From Blastopirellula sp. J2-11 (GTDB lineage: Bacteria; Planctomycetota; Planctomycetia; Pirellulales; Pirellulaceae), in NCBI RefSeq assembly GCF_024584705.1, contig NZ_CP097384.1:6262001-6326000 (forward strand): 64,000 nt of DNA, written 5' to 3'. Every line of letters starts with the position of its first letter. The first letter of the stretch is position 1. This document shows, in pieces, positions 9,590-19,148 of the stretch. The notes beneath the pieces are model-generated. The model did no database searches. It worked only from the letters and a program-made list of their open reading frames with translations, and was not told the origin of the DNA. The translations under genes and the position numbers were made by a program.

Positions 9590-10135
9590 CTATCCCCGTT
9601 TGCGTTTGCTGCCCAACACGGCGGCTCCGGCGACGATCGCCATACCGACCAAGCCGACGCCGAAGCAGGCCAGCGCAAAGTTAATTCGATTGCCGCGAAT
9701 GATATTGATCATTTCATTGCGCGTGCGGAAGTCGCGAATCTTTTCGAGATAGCCCTTCTCGGAGAATTCTCCCCACATCTGGACCAATTGTTCCGCCGGC
9801 AACTTCTGGAATTCGGACTCGACCTGTTCTGTGGGAAATGGCTCGACAACCGCCGCTTCCGGCAATCTCATCAAAATGTAGCCGCCCATCCCAAACCCCA
9901 GCAACAGCACGACAAACCCGACGGCGAAGAGGAGCCCAGCGGCGCGGTTCCATTCGCCGGACGCGGCCAATGGTCGGCTCTTCGAATCCGCTTCGTACAG
10001 CGGTAAGGATCGCAGCTCGCGCAGCGGCGGTACTTCTACCGTTCGACCGCTCGGGGTTTGAATCAGTTCCCCGGCTTGGGTCGAGTTGACGACAACTTGC
10101 TCACCTTCATCGGTCGTAAGCAGATATTTCAGCAT
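9590..10135 (-). CDS. Small membrane protein of unknown function
   Basis: A 181-residue protein with two hydrophobic segments, at about 67-88 (AAGLLFAVGFVVLLLGFGMG) and about 152-172 (FALACFGVGLVGMAIVAGAA). The N-terminus is soluble (LLTTDEGEQVVVNSTQAGE). A helical loop between the segments contains PAEQLVQMWGEFSEKGYLEK, and the C-terminal tail is basic (SKRKRG). It has no known domain. It ends 10 bp from the convergent gene at 8296. The role is unknown. Confidence 0.65.
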   Translation of the reverse strand: MLKYLLTTDEGEQVVVNSTQAGELIQTPSGRTVEVPPLRELRSLPLYEADSKSRPLAASGEWNRAAGLLFAVGFVVLLLGFGMGGYILMRLPEAAVVEPFPTEQVESEFQKLPAEQLVQMWGEFSEKGYLEKIRDFRTRNEMINIIRGNRINFALACFGVGLVGMAIVAGAAVLGSKRKRG

Positions 10136-10256
10136 AGATACGGACAGGCTAGCGAGAAGATGGAATCAAAGGCGATGCGTGTAAACTACTATCTTAAATC
10201 GAAAACTACCGGCGTGCGTCGCTCAAACGGCGGGATTCCCGTTTTTCGCTGATTCT

Positions 10257-11051
10257 TTACCCCGGCGCCGCCGATCCGCGATTTCCCCACCAGGGCAAAC
10301 TGATCCCTCCGTCGATCAACAAAGTGGCCCCGGTCATGTAACTATTGGCCGGATCGCATAGAAAAGCGATCGCTTCTCCCATCTCTTCCGGCGTGCCAAG
10401 TCTTCCCAGTGGAATTTTGGAGCCGCCGGTTTCCAACGTCTCCTCCGACGCGAATTTTCGCTCGCCTGGAGTATCCGTCCAGCCAGGCTGACAAATGTTC
10501 ACTCGAATGCCAAACTCGGCGACTTCGATCGCAGCCGTTTTGGCCATGTGATCGATCGCCGCTTTGGACATGTTGTAAGCCATCGCTCTAGGAGCTGGAA
10601 TAAACGCGTGGGGCGAGCTGACGAAGGTAATCACTCCTCCGTTTCCCTGCTTCATCATCTGCTGAGTCGCCGCATGCAGCAGATGAAAAGCGCCCCACAT
10701 GGTGACATCGATCGTCCGGCGAAATCCGTCGAGATCGGCCTCAAAATACCGCTGTCGATCGCTGTAAGCGGCGTTGCTGACGGCCACATCAAGACTGCCG
10801 AACCGCGCGACGGTCTGCTCTACCATCTTCTGCACCGACTCTAGATCCGAAACGTCCCCCTGGATGGCGATCGCCTGGCCGCCTAATTGCTCAATTTTCT
10901 CGACGACTTCGGCCGCTTTTTCTGGCTGAGAGCGATAATTGACGGCAATGCTGGCTCCGCGCTTGGCGAGTGCGATCGCTGCGGCGCGACCGATTCCGAT
11001 GCTGGCTCCCGTGACAAGAGCGGCTTTTCCAGCAAGATTGAGCGAATTCAT
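10257..11051 (-). CDS. Short-chain dehydrogenase/reductase
   Basis: A classical SDR of 264 residues. The cofactor motif TGASIGIGRA is at about residues 15-24, followed by SNAA in place of NNAG. The catalytic YNMSK motif (Tyr and Lys) and a catalytic Ser (TFVSSPH) are present, as is the SDR C-terminal IDGGISLPWW. The start at 11051 was chosen over an upstream in-frame ATG because GGGAG lies about 10 bases before it and the protein then begins directly with the Rossmann fold (MNSLNLAGKAALVTGAS). It is NAD(P)-dependent. The substrate cannot be inferred and no pathway neighbour helps. Confidence 0.9.
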   Translation of the reverse strand: MNSLNLAGKAALVTGASIGIGRAAAIALAKRGASIAVNYRSQPEKAAEVVEKIEQLGGQAIAIQGDVSDLESVQKMVEQTVARFGSLDVAVSNAAYSDRQRYFEADLDGFRRTIDVTMWGAFHLLHAATQQMMKQGNGGVITFVSSPHAFIPAPRAMAYNMSKAAIDHMAKTAAIEVAEFGIRVNICQPGWTDTPGERKFASEETLETGGSKIPLGRLGTPEEMGEAIAFLCDPANSYMTGATLLIDGGISLPWWGNRGSAAPG

Positions 11052-12245
11052 CCGTAGCAACTCCCGAATGTCGAGAAAAAAAAGAGGGGGGGCGTCTATG
11101 CTATCGAGCCCGATTGCGGCAAACAACTAGCGGACGTAACGGGTCCGATAGCGCGAAATATCAACCGTAATGTTGTCGATTGTCGCATGGATGAGAATCC
11201 GCCACGCCTAGGAAGTCTGGGTAATTTCGGCGGAAGTAAAATTCGCGACCTGCCGCAGCAGGAAATCCAAACTAAACTCTAGACCGAGCGGGTCCCCTAG
11301 TTAAAATTTAGAGACTGCAAAATTGAACAGAAGAAGTAGAGCAGCGCAAAACAGTTCCCATTTCGCTCCCTTAGCGACATCTTACCGCCGCGGCGATGGA
11401 TTGAGGAAGACGCTCAAATCCGAAGATGGAATACCAAGGGCCGCTAAATAGGTAGACGGAGGGGATTGCTGATTCGCTTTCGGTTCACCGCAGGTTATTG
11501 CGTCTTCCTAAGTCGTCGCATTCGGTCCAATTTGGCAGCAGAATTGTCTTTCGTTGTCAATCACCCCATAATTAGGTGGACAATGCGCGTTCGACGCAAG
11601 GAAAACTCGTGGAAACCGAACAATACGTTTGATTAGAATAGATGGCATAACCGATTCCTTAATATCCGCGATGCGTATTGGGGATATCAGTGAAGCGGAA
11701 AACAGCGGAACAGGCTTGTCATTCATGCGGGGTTTGTGAACAGAACCAATGGATGGCGAGTTTGGGGTGATTAGGCAATATTTGATTGGGCATTTGCGAC
11801 ATTGAACAAGCAGTTCGATTTCCTTTTGTCAAATTGGATGGGCAGGATGCCATCGCAAGACTCAAGAGTTGGCGGACGTAGCACGTAGGAAAAATACGGC
11901 GTCTTGGGGAAGCGGCGTGGTTACGGCAAATGGATCGAGGTCGTAACGCGTTTATGTCTAATCTCTTACCAAATGTCCACGGACGGCAATACGTTACTAG
12001 TTCGGTGGTAGACTTGCTTGGTTTGATGCCAAGCCGCCGCGAAACTCAACGAGAGAAGCACTGAGACGAATTGATCCTTTTCACCGCCTCATCAGTAGGT
12101 GGATCGCACCATCCGGACGCAACGCCTTGCCGCGTTACCTCGGCGTCGGACGGTGATCAAATTGGGTGGAAAGACGATTGATGATTTTTGGACGCTTCCT
12201 CGACTAGGAAATCCCAACTCACGTTTTGGCGAGTGAAGGAGTGCA
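11052..12245. other. 1.2-kb region without a convincing gene, upstream of rpoD
   Basis: No reading frame here has a ribosome binding site, domain or codon use that supports a gene. A 72-codon minus-strand frame at 11508-11726 is the longest and is probably chance. A 21-base stretch at about 11209-11229 resembles the tail of the repeats at 31538-31840 and may be a decayed copy. The composition is more AT-rich than the flanks. The rpoD promoter must lie here, but I could not fix it. Confidence 0.4.
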
Positions 12246-13805
12246 ATGTTGTACGACGCCCTGATTGACGATTTTGAAGACGATGACGCTCGCGTTCGCA
12301 GCCCCCGAGATTTCGACGCTTCGGTCGAAGTGTTGGATGGGGATAGCGACGACACCCCCTTGGTCGATGTCGATTCCGACAACGACAACAGCGTCGATGA
12401 TTCGTCCGACGAATTTCTTGGCGATGACGGCGAGACTTGGTCGGATGACCCGGTCCGCATGTACCTGACGCAGATGGGTGAAATTCCGCTGCTGACCCGT
12501 CAGGAAGAAATCTTTCTGGCTCGCAAGATCGAGCTGACTCGCGCCAAGTTCCGCGGCATGCTGCTGGAATGCGATTACGTCATTCAAGACGCGATCAAAG
12601 TTCTGCGTCGCGTTCAGGACGGCGAACTGCCGTTCGATCGCACCGTGCAGGTCTCGGTGACGGATCGCTTGGAGAAAGAGCAGATCCTCGGCCGTTTGCC
12701 CCACAATCTGAAAACGCTCGATACGCTGCTGAAACGCAACTATCGCGATTACCGCATCGCTACCAGCAAATCGCGTAGCGAAAGCCAACGCGCCGAAGCT
12801 TGGGTGCGTCTCGGTCGTCGTCGTCGTCGCTCGGTCAAACTGGTCGAAGAACTCGGTTTGCGTACGCAACGCATCGAATCGAAGATCGGTACGCTCGAAG
12901 ACTTCTCGAAGCGGATTGACGATCTGAAGGTTCGTATCGACGAGCATAAGAAGGCGAAAGGTCACGAGTCGGAACGAGCCGACTGGATCGCCGAATATCG
13001 CAACATCCTGGTCGCCACCCAGGAAACGCCGACCAGCCTGCGTCGTCGCGTCAATCAATTGAAGGTGATCTACTCCGAATATCAGCAAGCCAAACGCGAG
13101 CTGTCGGAAGGAAATCTTCGCTTGGTCGTCTCGATCGCCAAGAAGTATCGCAACCGCGGCCTTAGCTTCCTGGACCTGATCCAAGAAGGCAACGCCGGTC
13201 TGATGCGAGCCGTCGACAAGTTTGAATACCGCCGTGGTTTCAAGTTCTGTACGTACGCAACTTGGTGGATTCGTCAGGCGATTACTCGCGCCGTGGCCGA
13301 TCAAAGCCGCACGATTCGCATTCCTGTCCACATGGTCGAGACGATGTCGCGCGTTCGCAACGTCGCTCGCCAATTACTGCAGGAAAAGGGACGCGAACCT
13401 ACCTTGGAAGAAACGGCCCGTCGCGCCGGCACGACCGTCGAAGAAGCGCGTCGCGTGTTGGCCATGAGCCGCTATCCGATCTCGTTGGACCGTCCGGTCG
13501 GCAACAGCGAAGATAGCCAGTTTGGCGATTTGCTGCCCGATGGCGAAGCCGAAAGCCCGGCGATCGGCGCTGCTCAAGAGATGCTGCGGACCCGCATCAG
13601 CCGCGTGCTGAAGACCCTCAGCTATCGTGAACGGGAGATCATCAAACTCCGTTACGGTCTCGGTGATGGTTACAGCTATACGCTAGAAGAAGTGGGACAC
13701 ATTTTCAAAGTGACTCGCGAGCGTATCCGCCAGATCGAAGCGAAAGCGGTTCGTAAACTGCAGCAACCAAGCCGCAGCCAAGAGCTGGTCGGTTTCCTCG
13801 ACTAA
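12246..13805 (+). CDS. rpoD: Primary RNA polymerase sigma factor
   Basis: A 519-residue sigma-70 protein. The first 70 residues are very acidic (runs of Asp around 13-18, 37-50 and 55-65) and do not look like region 1.1. Region 1.2 follows ([17 protein letters not shown], about 75-95). A charged non-conserved insert of about 150 residues precedes region 2 ([36 protein letters not shown], then [14 protein letters not shown]). Region 3 and region 4 follow, the latter with the helix-turn-helix [24 protein letters not shown] sits 4 bases before the ATG. A strong hairpin terminator follows. This is the housekeeping sigma factor rather than an ECF type. Confidence 0.93.
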   Translation: MLYDALIDDFEDDDARVRSPRDFDASVEVLDGDSDDTPLVDVDSDNDNSVDDSSDEFLGDDGETWSDDPVRMYLTQMGEIPLLTRQEEIFLARKIELTRAKFRGMLLECDYVIQDAIKVLRRVQDGELPFDRTVQVSVTDRLEKEQILGRLPHNLKTLDTLLKRNYRDYRIATSKSRSESQRAEAWVRLGRRRRRSVKLVEELGLRTQRIESKIGTLEDFSKRIDDLKVRIDEHKKAKGHESERADWIAEYRNILVATQETPTSLRRRVNQLKVIYSEYQQAKRELSEGNLRLVVSIAKKYRNRGLSFLDLIQEGNAGLMRAVDKFEYRRGFKFCTYATWWIRQAITRAVADQSRTIRIPVHMVETMSRVRNVARQLLQEKGREPTLEETARRAGTTVEEARRVLAMSRYPISLDRPVGNSEDSQFGDLLPDGEAESPAIGAAQEMLRTRISRVLKTLSYREREIIKLRYGLGDGYSYTLEEVGHIFKVTRERIRQIEAKAVRKLQQPSRSQELVGFLD

Positions 13806-13836
13806 GCTTTCCGCTTAGCGCGAAATAACAATCGAT

Positions 13837-13875
13837 AAGCCGACGGCCGCATCTGGCGACGTCGGCTTTTTTTTT
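13837..13875 (+). terminator. Rho-independent terminator of rpoD
   Basis: A perfect 9-bp stem, AAGCCGACG (13837-13845) with CGTCGGCTT (13860-13868), with a 14-base loop and a run of nine T. It lies 32 bp after the rpoD stop and just before the next start codon. Confidence 0.85.
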
Positions 13876-13886
13876 GGAATGTGCGT

Positions 13887-14399
13887 ATGTCGATCGGCGA
13901 GCCCCCCAATCCATTCCGCTCGCCGGATGACAGCGGCTCGTCCGAAGCCGACCCGGCGACGCCGCCGTCGGTCGCACTCGTCTATCTCTTCTCCGCTCTG
14001 CTCACGCTCTTTCAGCTCTGCGTCGCTGTCGCGCTGGCCGTCAATGCGCACGATCGCACCCAGGTCGTCATGCTCTTCCCTTATCTACCGCTGATTTTAG
14101 CGGTGGGACTTTGGTTTGGCGGCCGCGCCGTCTGGGCGTCGGCTCGCTACTACCTGGCCTTCGCCACCGTCTCGTCGGCCCTCTTTTTTCTGGGCTCCAT
14201 GGCGATGGGGCACATTTGGCCCGCCGCCTATGCTGGGGTTAACACGCTGCTTTGCGCTTTGCTCTATTGGGAGCTTGGCCGCTCCGCCGCGCGCGCCTAT
14301 TTTGGTTTTATCTGTCCACGCTGCGGCGCTGATCGCCCGCGTGGGCTCGACATTCTGCAAATCGAAGTCCGCTGCCGTCAGTGCGACTTTCGCTGGTAA
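13887..14399 (+). CDS. Membrane protein with C-terminal zinc ribbon
   Basis: A 170-residue protein from ATG 13887; a GTG two codons upstream is also possible. A Pro- and Ser-rich N-terminus of about 30 residues is followed by roughly four hydrophobic segments: VALVYLFSALLTLFQLCVA, VMLFPYLPLILAVGLWFGG, YLAFATVSSALFFLGSMAMG and AAYAGVNTLLCALLYW. The last 30 residues carry two CxxC pairs (CPRCGADRP and CRQCDFRW), a likely zinc ribbon on the cytoplasmic side. The function is unknown. It is followed after 16 bp by a methyltransferase gene, so the two are probably one transcript. Confidence 0.7.
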   Translation: MSIGEPPNPFRSPDDSGSSEADPATPPSVALVYLFSALLTLFQLCVAVALAVNAHDRTQVVMLFPYLPLILAVGLWFGGRAVWASARYYLAFATVSSALFFLGSMAMGHIWPAAYAGVNTLLCALLYWELGRSAARAYFGFICPRCGADRPRGLDILQIEVRCRQCDFRW

Positions 14400-14415
14400 C
14401 GTAAGGAAATTTCCT

Positions 14416-15252
14416 TTGTCGAATGACGAAGCGCCAACCGAATCCTCTGCGAGTGCGCTCGATCAAAATCGAGCCGCTTGGGATCGCAAAGTAAGACAGC
14501 GCGATCGCTTTGCGCGCCCCGCGAATGACGAAGACTTTCGCGATCCGTTGGCGCTGGTCGATCGCTGGGGTTGGCTCGGCGGCAGTGTCGTTGGTCAGCG
14601 GATCCTTTGCCTGGGCGCCGGCGGGGGTCGGCAAGGTCCGCTTTACGCAGCCGCAGGCGCCGTCGTGACCATTGTCGACATCAGTCCCGCTCAGCTCGAA
14701 CTCGATCGTCAGGTCGCAGCCGAGCGGCGATTGGCGCTGACCACGGTCGAAGCGTCGATGGATGATCTCTCGATGCTCGGCACGGCCGACTTCGACGTCA
14801 TCATCCATCCGGTCAGCACGTGCTATGTCCCCGACCTCCGTCCGGTCTATGCCGAAATCGCACGGCTGCTGGGTGACGGCGGGCTCTACATCAGTCAGCA
14901 CAAAACGCCGACCAGCCTGCAAGCCGACATCCGCCGCAGTCCCGGCGGTTACGAGCTGATCGAGCCCTACTATCGCCGCGGCCCGCTGCCGCCGGTCGTC
15001 GGCAGTCGCCATCGCGAAGAAGGGACGCTCGAGTACCTGCATCGCTGGGAAGATCTGATCGGGCTGATGTGCCGCACCGGATTCGTGATCGAAGACCTGA
15101 TCGAACCGCTACACGCCAAAGAAGAAGCCGAGGCCGATTCCTTCGCCGACCGCTGCCGCTACGTCGCCCCGTACGTACGGATCAAAGCCCGCCGTACGGG
15201 TCAAACATCCAAGCAAGAGAGCCGCGGCTCGCTCTGGTTGCCAGGCAACTAG
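14416..15252 (+). CDS. Class I SAM-dependent methyltransferase
   Basis: A 278-residue methyltransferase. The SAM-binding motif I is ILCLGAGGGRQGPLYAAAG, followed by the acidic motif II VTIVDISPAQL, then DFDVIIHPVSTCYVPDL and a motif near LLGDGGLYISQHK. The frame is open further upstream, but that part lies inside the preceding gene. TTG at 14416 fits best because AAGGAAA (14403-14409) is 6-7 bases before it and it starts just after the previous stop. The substrate is unknown, possibly a small molecule. It probably forms a two-gene unit with the membrane protein. Confidence 0.85.
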   Translation: MSNDEAPTESSASALDQNRAAWDRKVRQRDRFARPANDEDFRDPLALVDRWGWLGGSVVGQRILCLGAGGGRQGPLYAAAGAVVTIVDISPAQLELDRQVAAERRLALTTVEASMDDLSMLGTADFDVIIHPVSTCYVPDLRPVYAEIARLLGDGGLYISQHKTPTSLQADIRRSPGGYELIEPYYRRGPLPPVVGSRHREEGTLEYLHRWEDLIGLMCRTGFVIEDLIEPLHAKEEAEADSFADRCRYVAPYVRIKARRTGQTSKQESRGSLWLPGN

Positions 15253-15457
15253 CTCTGGCGTGTCGATTTTTTGGACACTTACATCGAACAAACCGACACG
15301 CCCAGCCTAGAGACCTTCGTCAGACGAGGATCTCGCTCTGATATTTGGCCGGCATGACGCATAAATGCTCCTAATCTGCCGATTTTGTCGCATGGTACGA
15401 AACGTGCTTGCATGTCTTGCCTGGATTTTCTGGAACAGGCAACGGGATACTTTAGCA

Positions 15458-16453
15458 ATGCAACTTCGTCGCGGCTTTACATTGGTCGAATTATTGGTTG
15501 TGATCGCCATTATCGGCGTTCTGATCGGTCTCTTACTTCCTGCCGTTCAACAGGCTCGCGAGGCCGCCCGGCGGATGTCGTGTCAGAACAATCTGAAGCA
15601 GTTGGCGTTGGCGCTGCACAACTATCATGACACCTACCTTTCATTCCCTTCAGCACGGCTTTCGAGCAGTCCCAAGTACGGGCACATGGTCGGACTGCTG
15701 AACTTTATTGAGCAAGGGAACATCGCCGATCAATTTCAACACTCGGCGCCAGGCGGTTTCGCTGACCCATCGCACCAGCCGCTGCAGAACTTGGAAATCG
15801 AGATCGTACACTGCCCGTCGAATCCGATTTCCGAACCAATTCGGTTACGCAAGTCAAGCAGCACCGGAAATTCGTATGGCGCCTTTCTTACGACGACCGG
15901 CGACACAACTGACCCCAGCGATCCCACAATTCTGACAGGCTACGCGCTTGACTACTGGGTCAATCATACGATTAGCAGCTCCAGCTATAACTTGGTTGCA
16001 GTCGGCGGAGGCAGTCCGACGCCGATTTTTAAAGGCGATTTTCCCAAGATGGCGAAGGTGACTGACGGCCTATCCAACACCACGATGCTGCTGGAGCATG
16101 CCGGTTATGACCAGCACTTTGTCAAGGGCGTTGGAATGCCGATGCCAGATTCCGACGTGACGTTAGATCAACCCGGCGCTTGGGGCTCGTGGTTGGGATG
16201 GTGTGCATTTCAAGCATTCACCTATGACAACTACACTCCTGCAACATATCCGACAGATAGTGCGACGCCAGCTGGTTCTCAATGCGCCGTGAACTGCAAC
16301 AACTCGCAAGGGCTGTTTGGTTTTCACGCCGGCGGAGCGAATGTCGCGATGGCGGACGGCAGCGTCCAGTTTCTCTCAGAGAGCACCTCTCCTCAAACGT
16401 ACATGTATATGGTGACGCGCGACAGCGGAGAGGTAATTTCTGATGACAGCTAA
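15458..16453 (+). CDS. DUF1559 protein with pilin-like N-terminus
   Basis: A 331-residue DUF1559 protein, the usual length. The prepilin motif [17 protein letters not shown] is at residues 4-20, with the cleavage site expected after Gly. The hydrophobic helix continues to about residue 28 ([16 protein letters not shown]). The family motifs [13 protein letters not shown] and the C-terminal [13 protein letters not shown] (H-x9-DG) are both present. The start at 15458 puts the prepilin motif at the N-terminus; the frame is open further upstream without sense. It is likely exported through a type II secretion or pilus-like system. It overlaps the next gene by 11 bp, so translation is coupled. Confidence 0.9.
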   Translation: MQLRRGFTLVELLVVIAIIGVLIGLLLPAVQQAREAARRMSCQNNLKQLALALHNYHDTYLSFPSARLSSSPKYGHMVGLLNFIEQGNIADQFQHSAPGGFADPSHQPLQNLEIEIVHCPSNPISEPIRLRKSSSTGNSYGAFLTTTGDTTDPSDPTILTGYALDYWVNHTISSSSYNLVAVGGGSPTPIFKGDFPKMAKVTDGLSNTTMLLEHAGYDQHFVKGVGMPMPDSDVTLDQPGAWGSWLGWCAFQAFTYDNYTPATYPTDSATPAGSQCAVNCNNSQGLFGFHAGGANVAMADGSVQFLSESTSPQTYMYMVTRDSGEVISDDS

Positions 16454-16859
16454 AGCGAATCGTCGCCTCCTGCCTGCCTCGGCCTTGTTGTTCGCGGCGG
16501 CGTTGCTCTCGGCCGGATGCGGCGAGCCCCTAGACATACAGCACACTGTCTCCGGCAAAGTGCTGGTGAAAAACAAACCAGCGGCCGGATTGTACGTGAT
16601 GCTTTTCAGATCGAAGGCCGCCGACGCCATAGCCGTCGCTTCGGCGCGAACCAAGGAAGACGGCACCTTTGTGACGCAAGTGAGCGAGCCTGGTCGCTAC
16701 GGCGTGACATTCTTTTGGCCTTCGATGGTTACTGTTGATGGCGCAATCGAGGAAGGTCCCGATCGGTTTAACAATCGGTTGCGCGATCCGCGACATCCCA
16801 TGGCAGAAATTGATATTCACGAAGGGGAAAACCAACTGGAGCCCCTCGAAGTGAAATAA
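16443..16859 (+). CDS. Small lipoprotein with transthyretin-like fold
   Basis: A 138-residue lipoprotein with a basic N-terminus, a hydrophobic core at 11-24 and the lipobox LSAGC (Cys26). The mature part ([21 protein letters not shown], then [20 protein letters not shown]) is a beta-sandwich of the carboxypeptidase-regulatory type. Its ATG lies inside the end of the DUF1559 gene. The same DUF1559-plus-lipoprotein order is seen at the start of the window. The role is unknown, perhaps a partner of the DUF1559 protein at the cell surface. Confidence 0.8.
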   Translation: MTAKANRRLLPASALLFAAALLSAGCGEPLDIQHTVSGKVLVKNKPAAGLYVMLFRSKAADAIAVASARTKEDGTFVTQVSEPGRYGVTFFWPSMVTVDGAIEEGPDRFNNRLRDPRHPMAEIDIHEGENQLEPLEVK

Positions 16860-16910
16860 CGGCGTTCCTCAATCCCTTCTTTCCTTTCCGCTATTTGGAG
16901 TTGCGAACAG

Positions 16911-19079
16911 GTGAAAACGTTCGTTCTATTTGCCCGTCCAATCTGCGTCATCTTGTTGACATCGCTACTTTCCGCGGCAACTGTCGCCAACGAAGCGACT
17001 ATAGTTCGTTCCACACAATCGGGTTCCTGGTCATCGCCAACAACTTGGGACTCTGGCAAAGCACCGCAGACCGGCGATAGCGTCGTCATCGGCAAGGATC
17101 ATCACATTCTGTATGACGTCGAGTCGAACAAGGTTCTGCGGCTGGTTCAAATCGCCGGCAAGCTCGAGTTCGCACGTGATCGCAATACGCTGTTAGAAGT
17201 GGGGCTAATTACGTTAACCTCAAGCGAAATTCCTACGGAAGAAGGTTTTGATTGCCTGGAGTTACCCACGCACATCCATCCGGGACAGCATCAGGCCGAA
17301 TTGTTAATCGGGACGCCAGACCAACCGATTCCGGTAGAGCATCATGCGACAATTCGCCTCCATTACGTTGAAGGGATGGACAAAGAGTCGTGCCCGGCGC
17401 TGCTGAATTGTGGTGGTCGACTAGAGATCCACGGCGAACCGATGCAGCGTACTTGGGTCAAGATGCACCGCGGCAGCGAAGTTGGAGACACGTCGGTCGT
17501 GGTTGACGAATCGGTCGCTGATTGGCGCGAGGGGGATCGAATTATTGTCACCAGCACCGAGCGCCAGCGCGATCGACGCGGATCACGCGGCGGCTTTTTG
17601 GACAACGCCCAAACCGAGATGCGGCAAATCGTCCGCGTCGGATCCAAAGATTTCACCGGCGGGTATCCAATCCGTTTTGACAAGCCACTGACGTTCGATC
17701 ATTACGCGGTCGGTGATTTTCGAGCGGAAGTCGCGAATCTGACGCGCAATGTGGTGATCGAATCGGCTCAACCCGATGGAGTACGCGGACATACCATGAT
17801 TCACGCTCATTCGTCAGGTTCGATCAGCTACGCCGAATTTCGCCATCTCGGCAAACGAGACCTGCTTGGTCGCTACAGTCTTCACTTCCACCTGTGTGGC
17901 GATACGATGCGCGGCAGTTCGGTGATTGGAGCGTCGATCTGGGACAGCCACAATCGCTTTCTGACTATTCACGGAACCGATGCGATCGTCGTCCGTGATT
18001 GCGTCGGCTACAAATCGATCGGGCATGGTTTCTTCCTGGAAGATGGAACCGAAGTGAACAACATCTTGGATCGCAATCTGGCGGTGACGGTTGGGCCGGG
18101 CAAGCCGTTGCCCAAGCAGGTGATTCCGTTTGACCCCAATCGCGGCGCCGGTTTTTGGTTCGCCAATTGCCAGAACGTTTTTACCCGCAACGTCGCTGCC
18201 GAGTGCGCCGAATACGGATATCGTTTCGATTGCAAAGAAGAAGATGGCTATGATCCGGTACGTCCGATTCGCCAACCGAACGGCGAGGTCGTACAGCAAG
18301 ACACGCGTGTGATGCCGTTCATTCGCTTTCAAGACAATGAAGCGCACACAATGAAGTTCTTCTGTCTCAACCTGCGCGGCGTTACTCGCCCCGAGGGAGG
18401 CGGCTTGGACATCTATAATCAAAACTTGACGCTCGCCAAAGAAGCGGCGGAGGCGATGCCGGCCGGAGGCGTTCCTTTCTGGATTCGGGACTTCCGCTGC
18501 TGGAAAGCGAATTGGGCCGTTCATCTGGGGACGACCGGCGTTTTTGTCGATGGACTCGATGTCTTCGATTCGGATGTCGCGATCTGGCGATCGATCATGG
18601 ATCGTTCTGGGTATCGCCGTATCACGACTGAGAAGATGCGGGTCAACGATATTCACAATCCACTGAGCATGGGAATGCCCGAGGAAGATGAAAACGAAAG
18701 CGGTTCGGAAGGAAGACGCCGATTTGGGGGGGTATCGAGCTTCAAAGACAGCATGCCGCCAACCACAATGATCACCAAAGCGGTTCGTGAGGGAAACCTG
18801 GTCCGAATCGAAGGCTCAGTCGCCGATACTAGCGATCTCAAGCAAGTGGTCGTCAACGGACGACTGGCTCGCTCGGTGCGTGACAGCTTCGTCCAGTGGG
18901 AAATCGTGCTTGAGGCCGAATCAGCGGCGCCGCTGCAAGTGATCGCGGCAGCTGAAGACGTCAATGGGCTTACCGAAGTCGTCCCGCATGAGATCTATGT
19001 TGGCTCTGGGGCAAGTTCGTCTGGCTCATCCCACCAGCATGTAAAGACGATGCCGGCGCATACGCACATCCACCAATAG
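16911..19079 (+). CDS. G8 domain and right-handed beta-helix protein, CEMIP/TMEM2-like
   Basis: A 722-residue secreted protein. After a signal peptide (to about residue 26), a G8 domain begins at GSWSSPTTWDSGKAPQTGD and runs to about 150. A parallel beta-helix region follows with the stretch GRYSLHFHLCGD, which is close to the diagnostic sequence of animal CEMIP (KIAA1199) and TMEM2 hyaluronan-degrading proteins. Near the end (about 610-705) is an Ig-like beta domain (MITKAVREGNLVRIEGSVAD). The tail is His-rich (HQHVKTMPAHTHIHQ). GTG 16911 has TTGGAG 11 bases upstream. It is 51 bp behind the lipoprotein gene, so probably in the same operon. It may act on an extracellular polysaccharide; the substrate is not known. 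Confidence 0.88.
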   Translation: MKTFVLFARPICVILLTSLLSAATVANEATIVRSTQSGSWSSPTTWDSGKAPQTGDSVVIGKDHHILYDVESNKVLRLVQIAGKLEFARDRNTLLEVGLITLTSSEIPTEEGFDCLELPTHIHPGQHQAELLIGTPDQPIPVEHHATIRLHYVEGMDKESCPALLNCGGRLEIHGEPMQRTWVKMHRGSEVGDTSVVVDESVADWREGDRIIVTSTERQRDRRGSRGGFLDNAQTEMRQIVRVGSKDFTGGYPIRFDKPLTFDHYAVGDFRAEVANLTRNVVIESAQPDGVRGHTMIHAHSSGSISYAEFRHLGKRDLLGRYSLHFHLCGDTMRGSSVIGASIWDSHNRFLTIHGTDAIVVRDCVGYKSIGHGFFLEDGTEVNNILDRNLAVTVGPGKPLPKQVIPFDPNRGAGFWFANCQNVFTRNVAAECAEYGYRFDCKEEDGYDPVRPIRQPNGEVVQQDTRVMPFIRFQDNEAHTMKFFCLNLRGVTRPEGGGLDIYNQNLTLAKEAAEAMPAGGVPFWIRDFRCWKANWAVHLGTTGVFVDGLDVFDSDVAIWRSIMDRSGYRRITTEKMRVNDIHNPLSMGMPEEDENESGSEGRRRFGGVSSFKDSMPPTTMITKAVREGNLVRIEGSVADTSDLKQVVVNGRLARSVRDSFVQWEIVLEAESAAPLQVIAAAEDVNGLTEVVPHEIYVGSGASSSGSSHQHVKTMPAHTHIHQ

Positions 19080-19095
19080 ATTGCAAAAATTTCAG

Positions 19096-19130
19096 GGCGG
19101 CCTCTTAAAATATGAAGCCGCCATTTTCCT
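19096..19130. terminator. Hairpin between convergent genes
   Basis: GGCGGC (19096-19101) pairs with GCCGCC (19117-19122) and is followed by ATTTTCCTTT. It lies between the ends of the G8 gene and the convergent AsmA-like gene. Confidence 0.4.
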
Positions 19131-19148
19131 TTGTCGCTCGAAGAGAAG

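Noticed and set aside
11508-11726. 72-codon minus-strand frame in the region before rpoD.
   Set aside because: It has no ribosome binding site, domain or signal peptide, and its codon use differs from that of genuine genes here.
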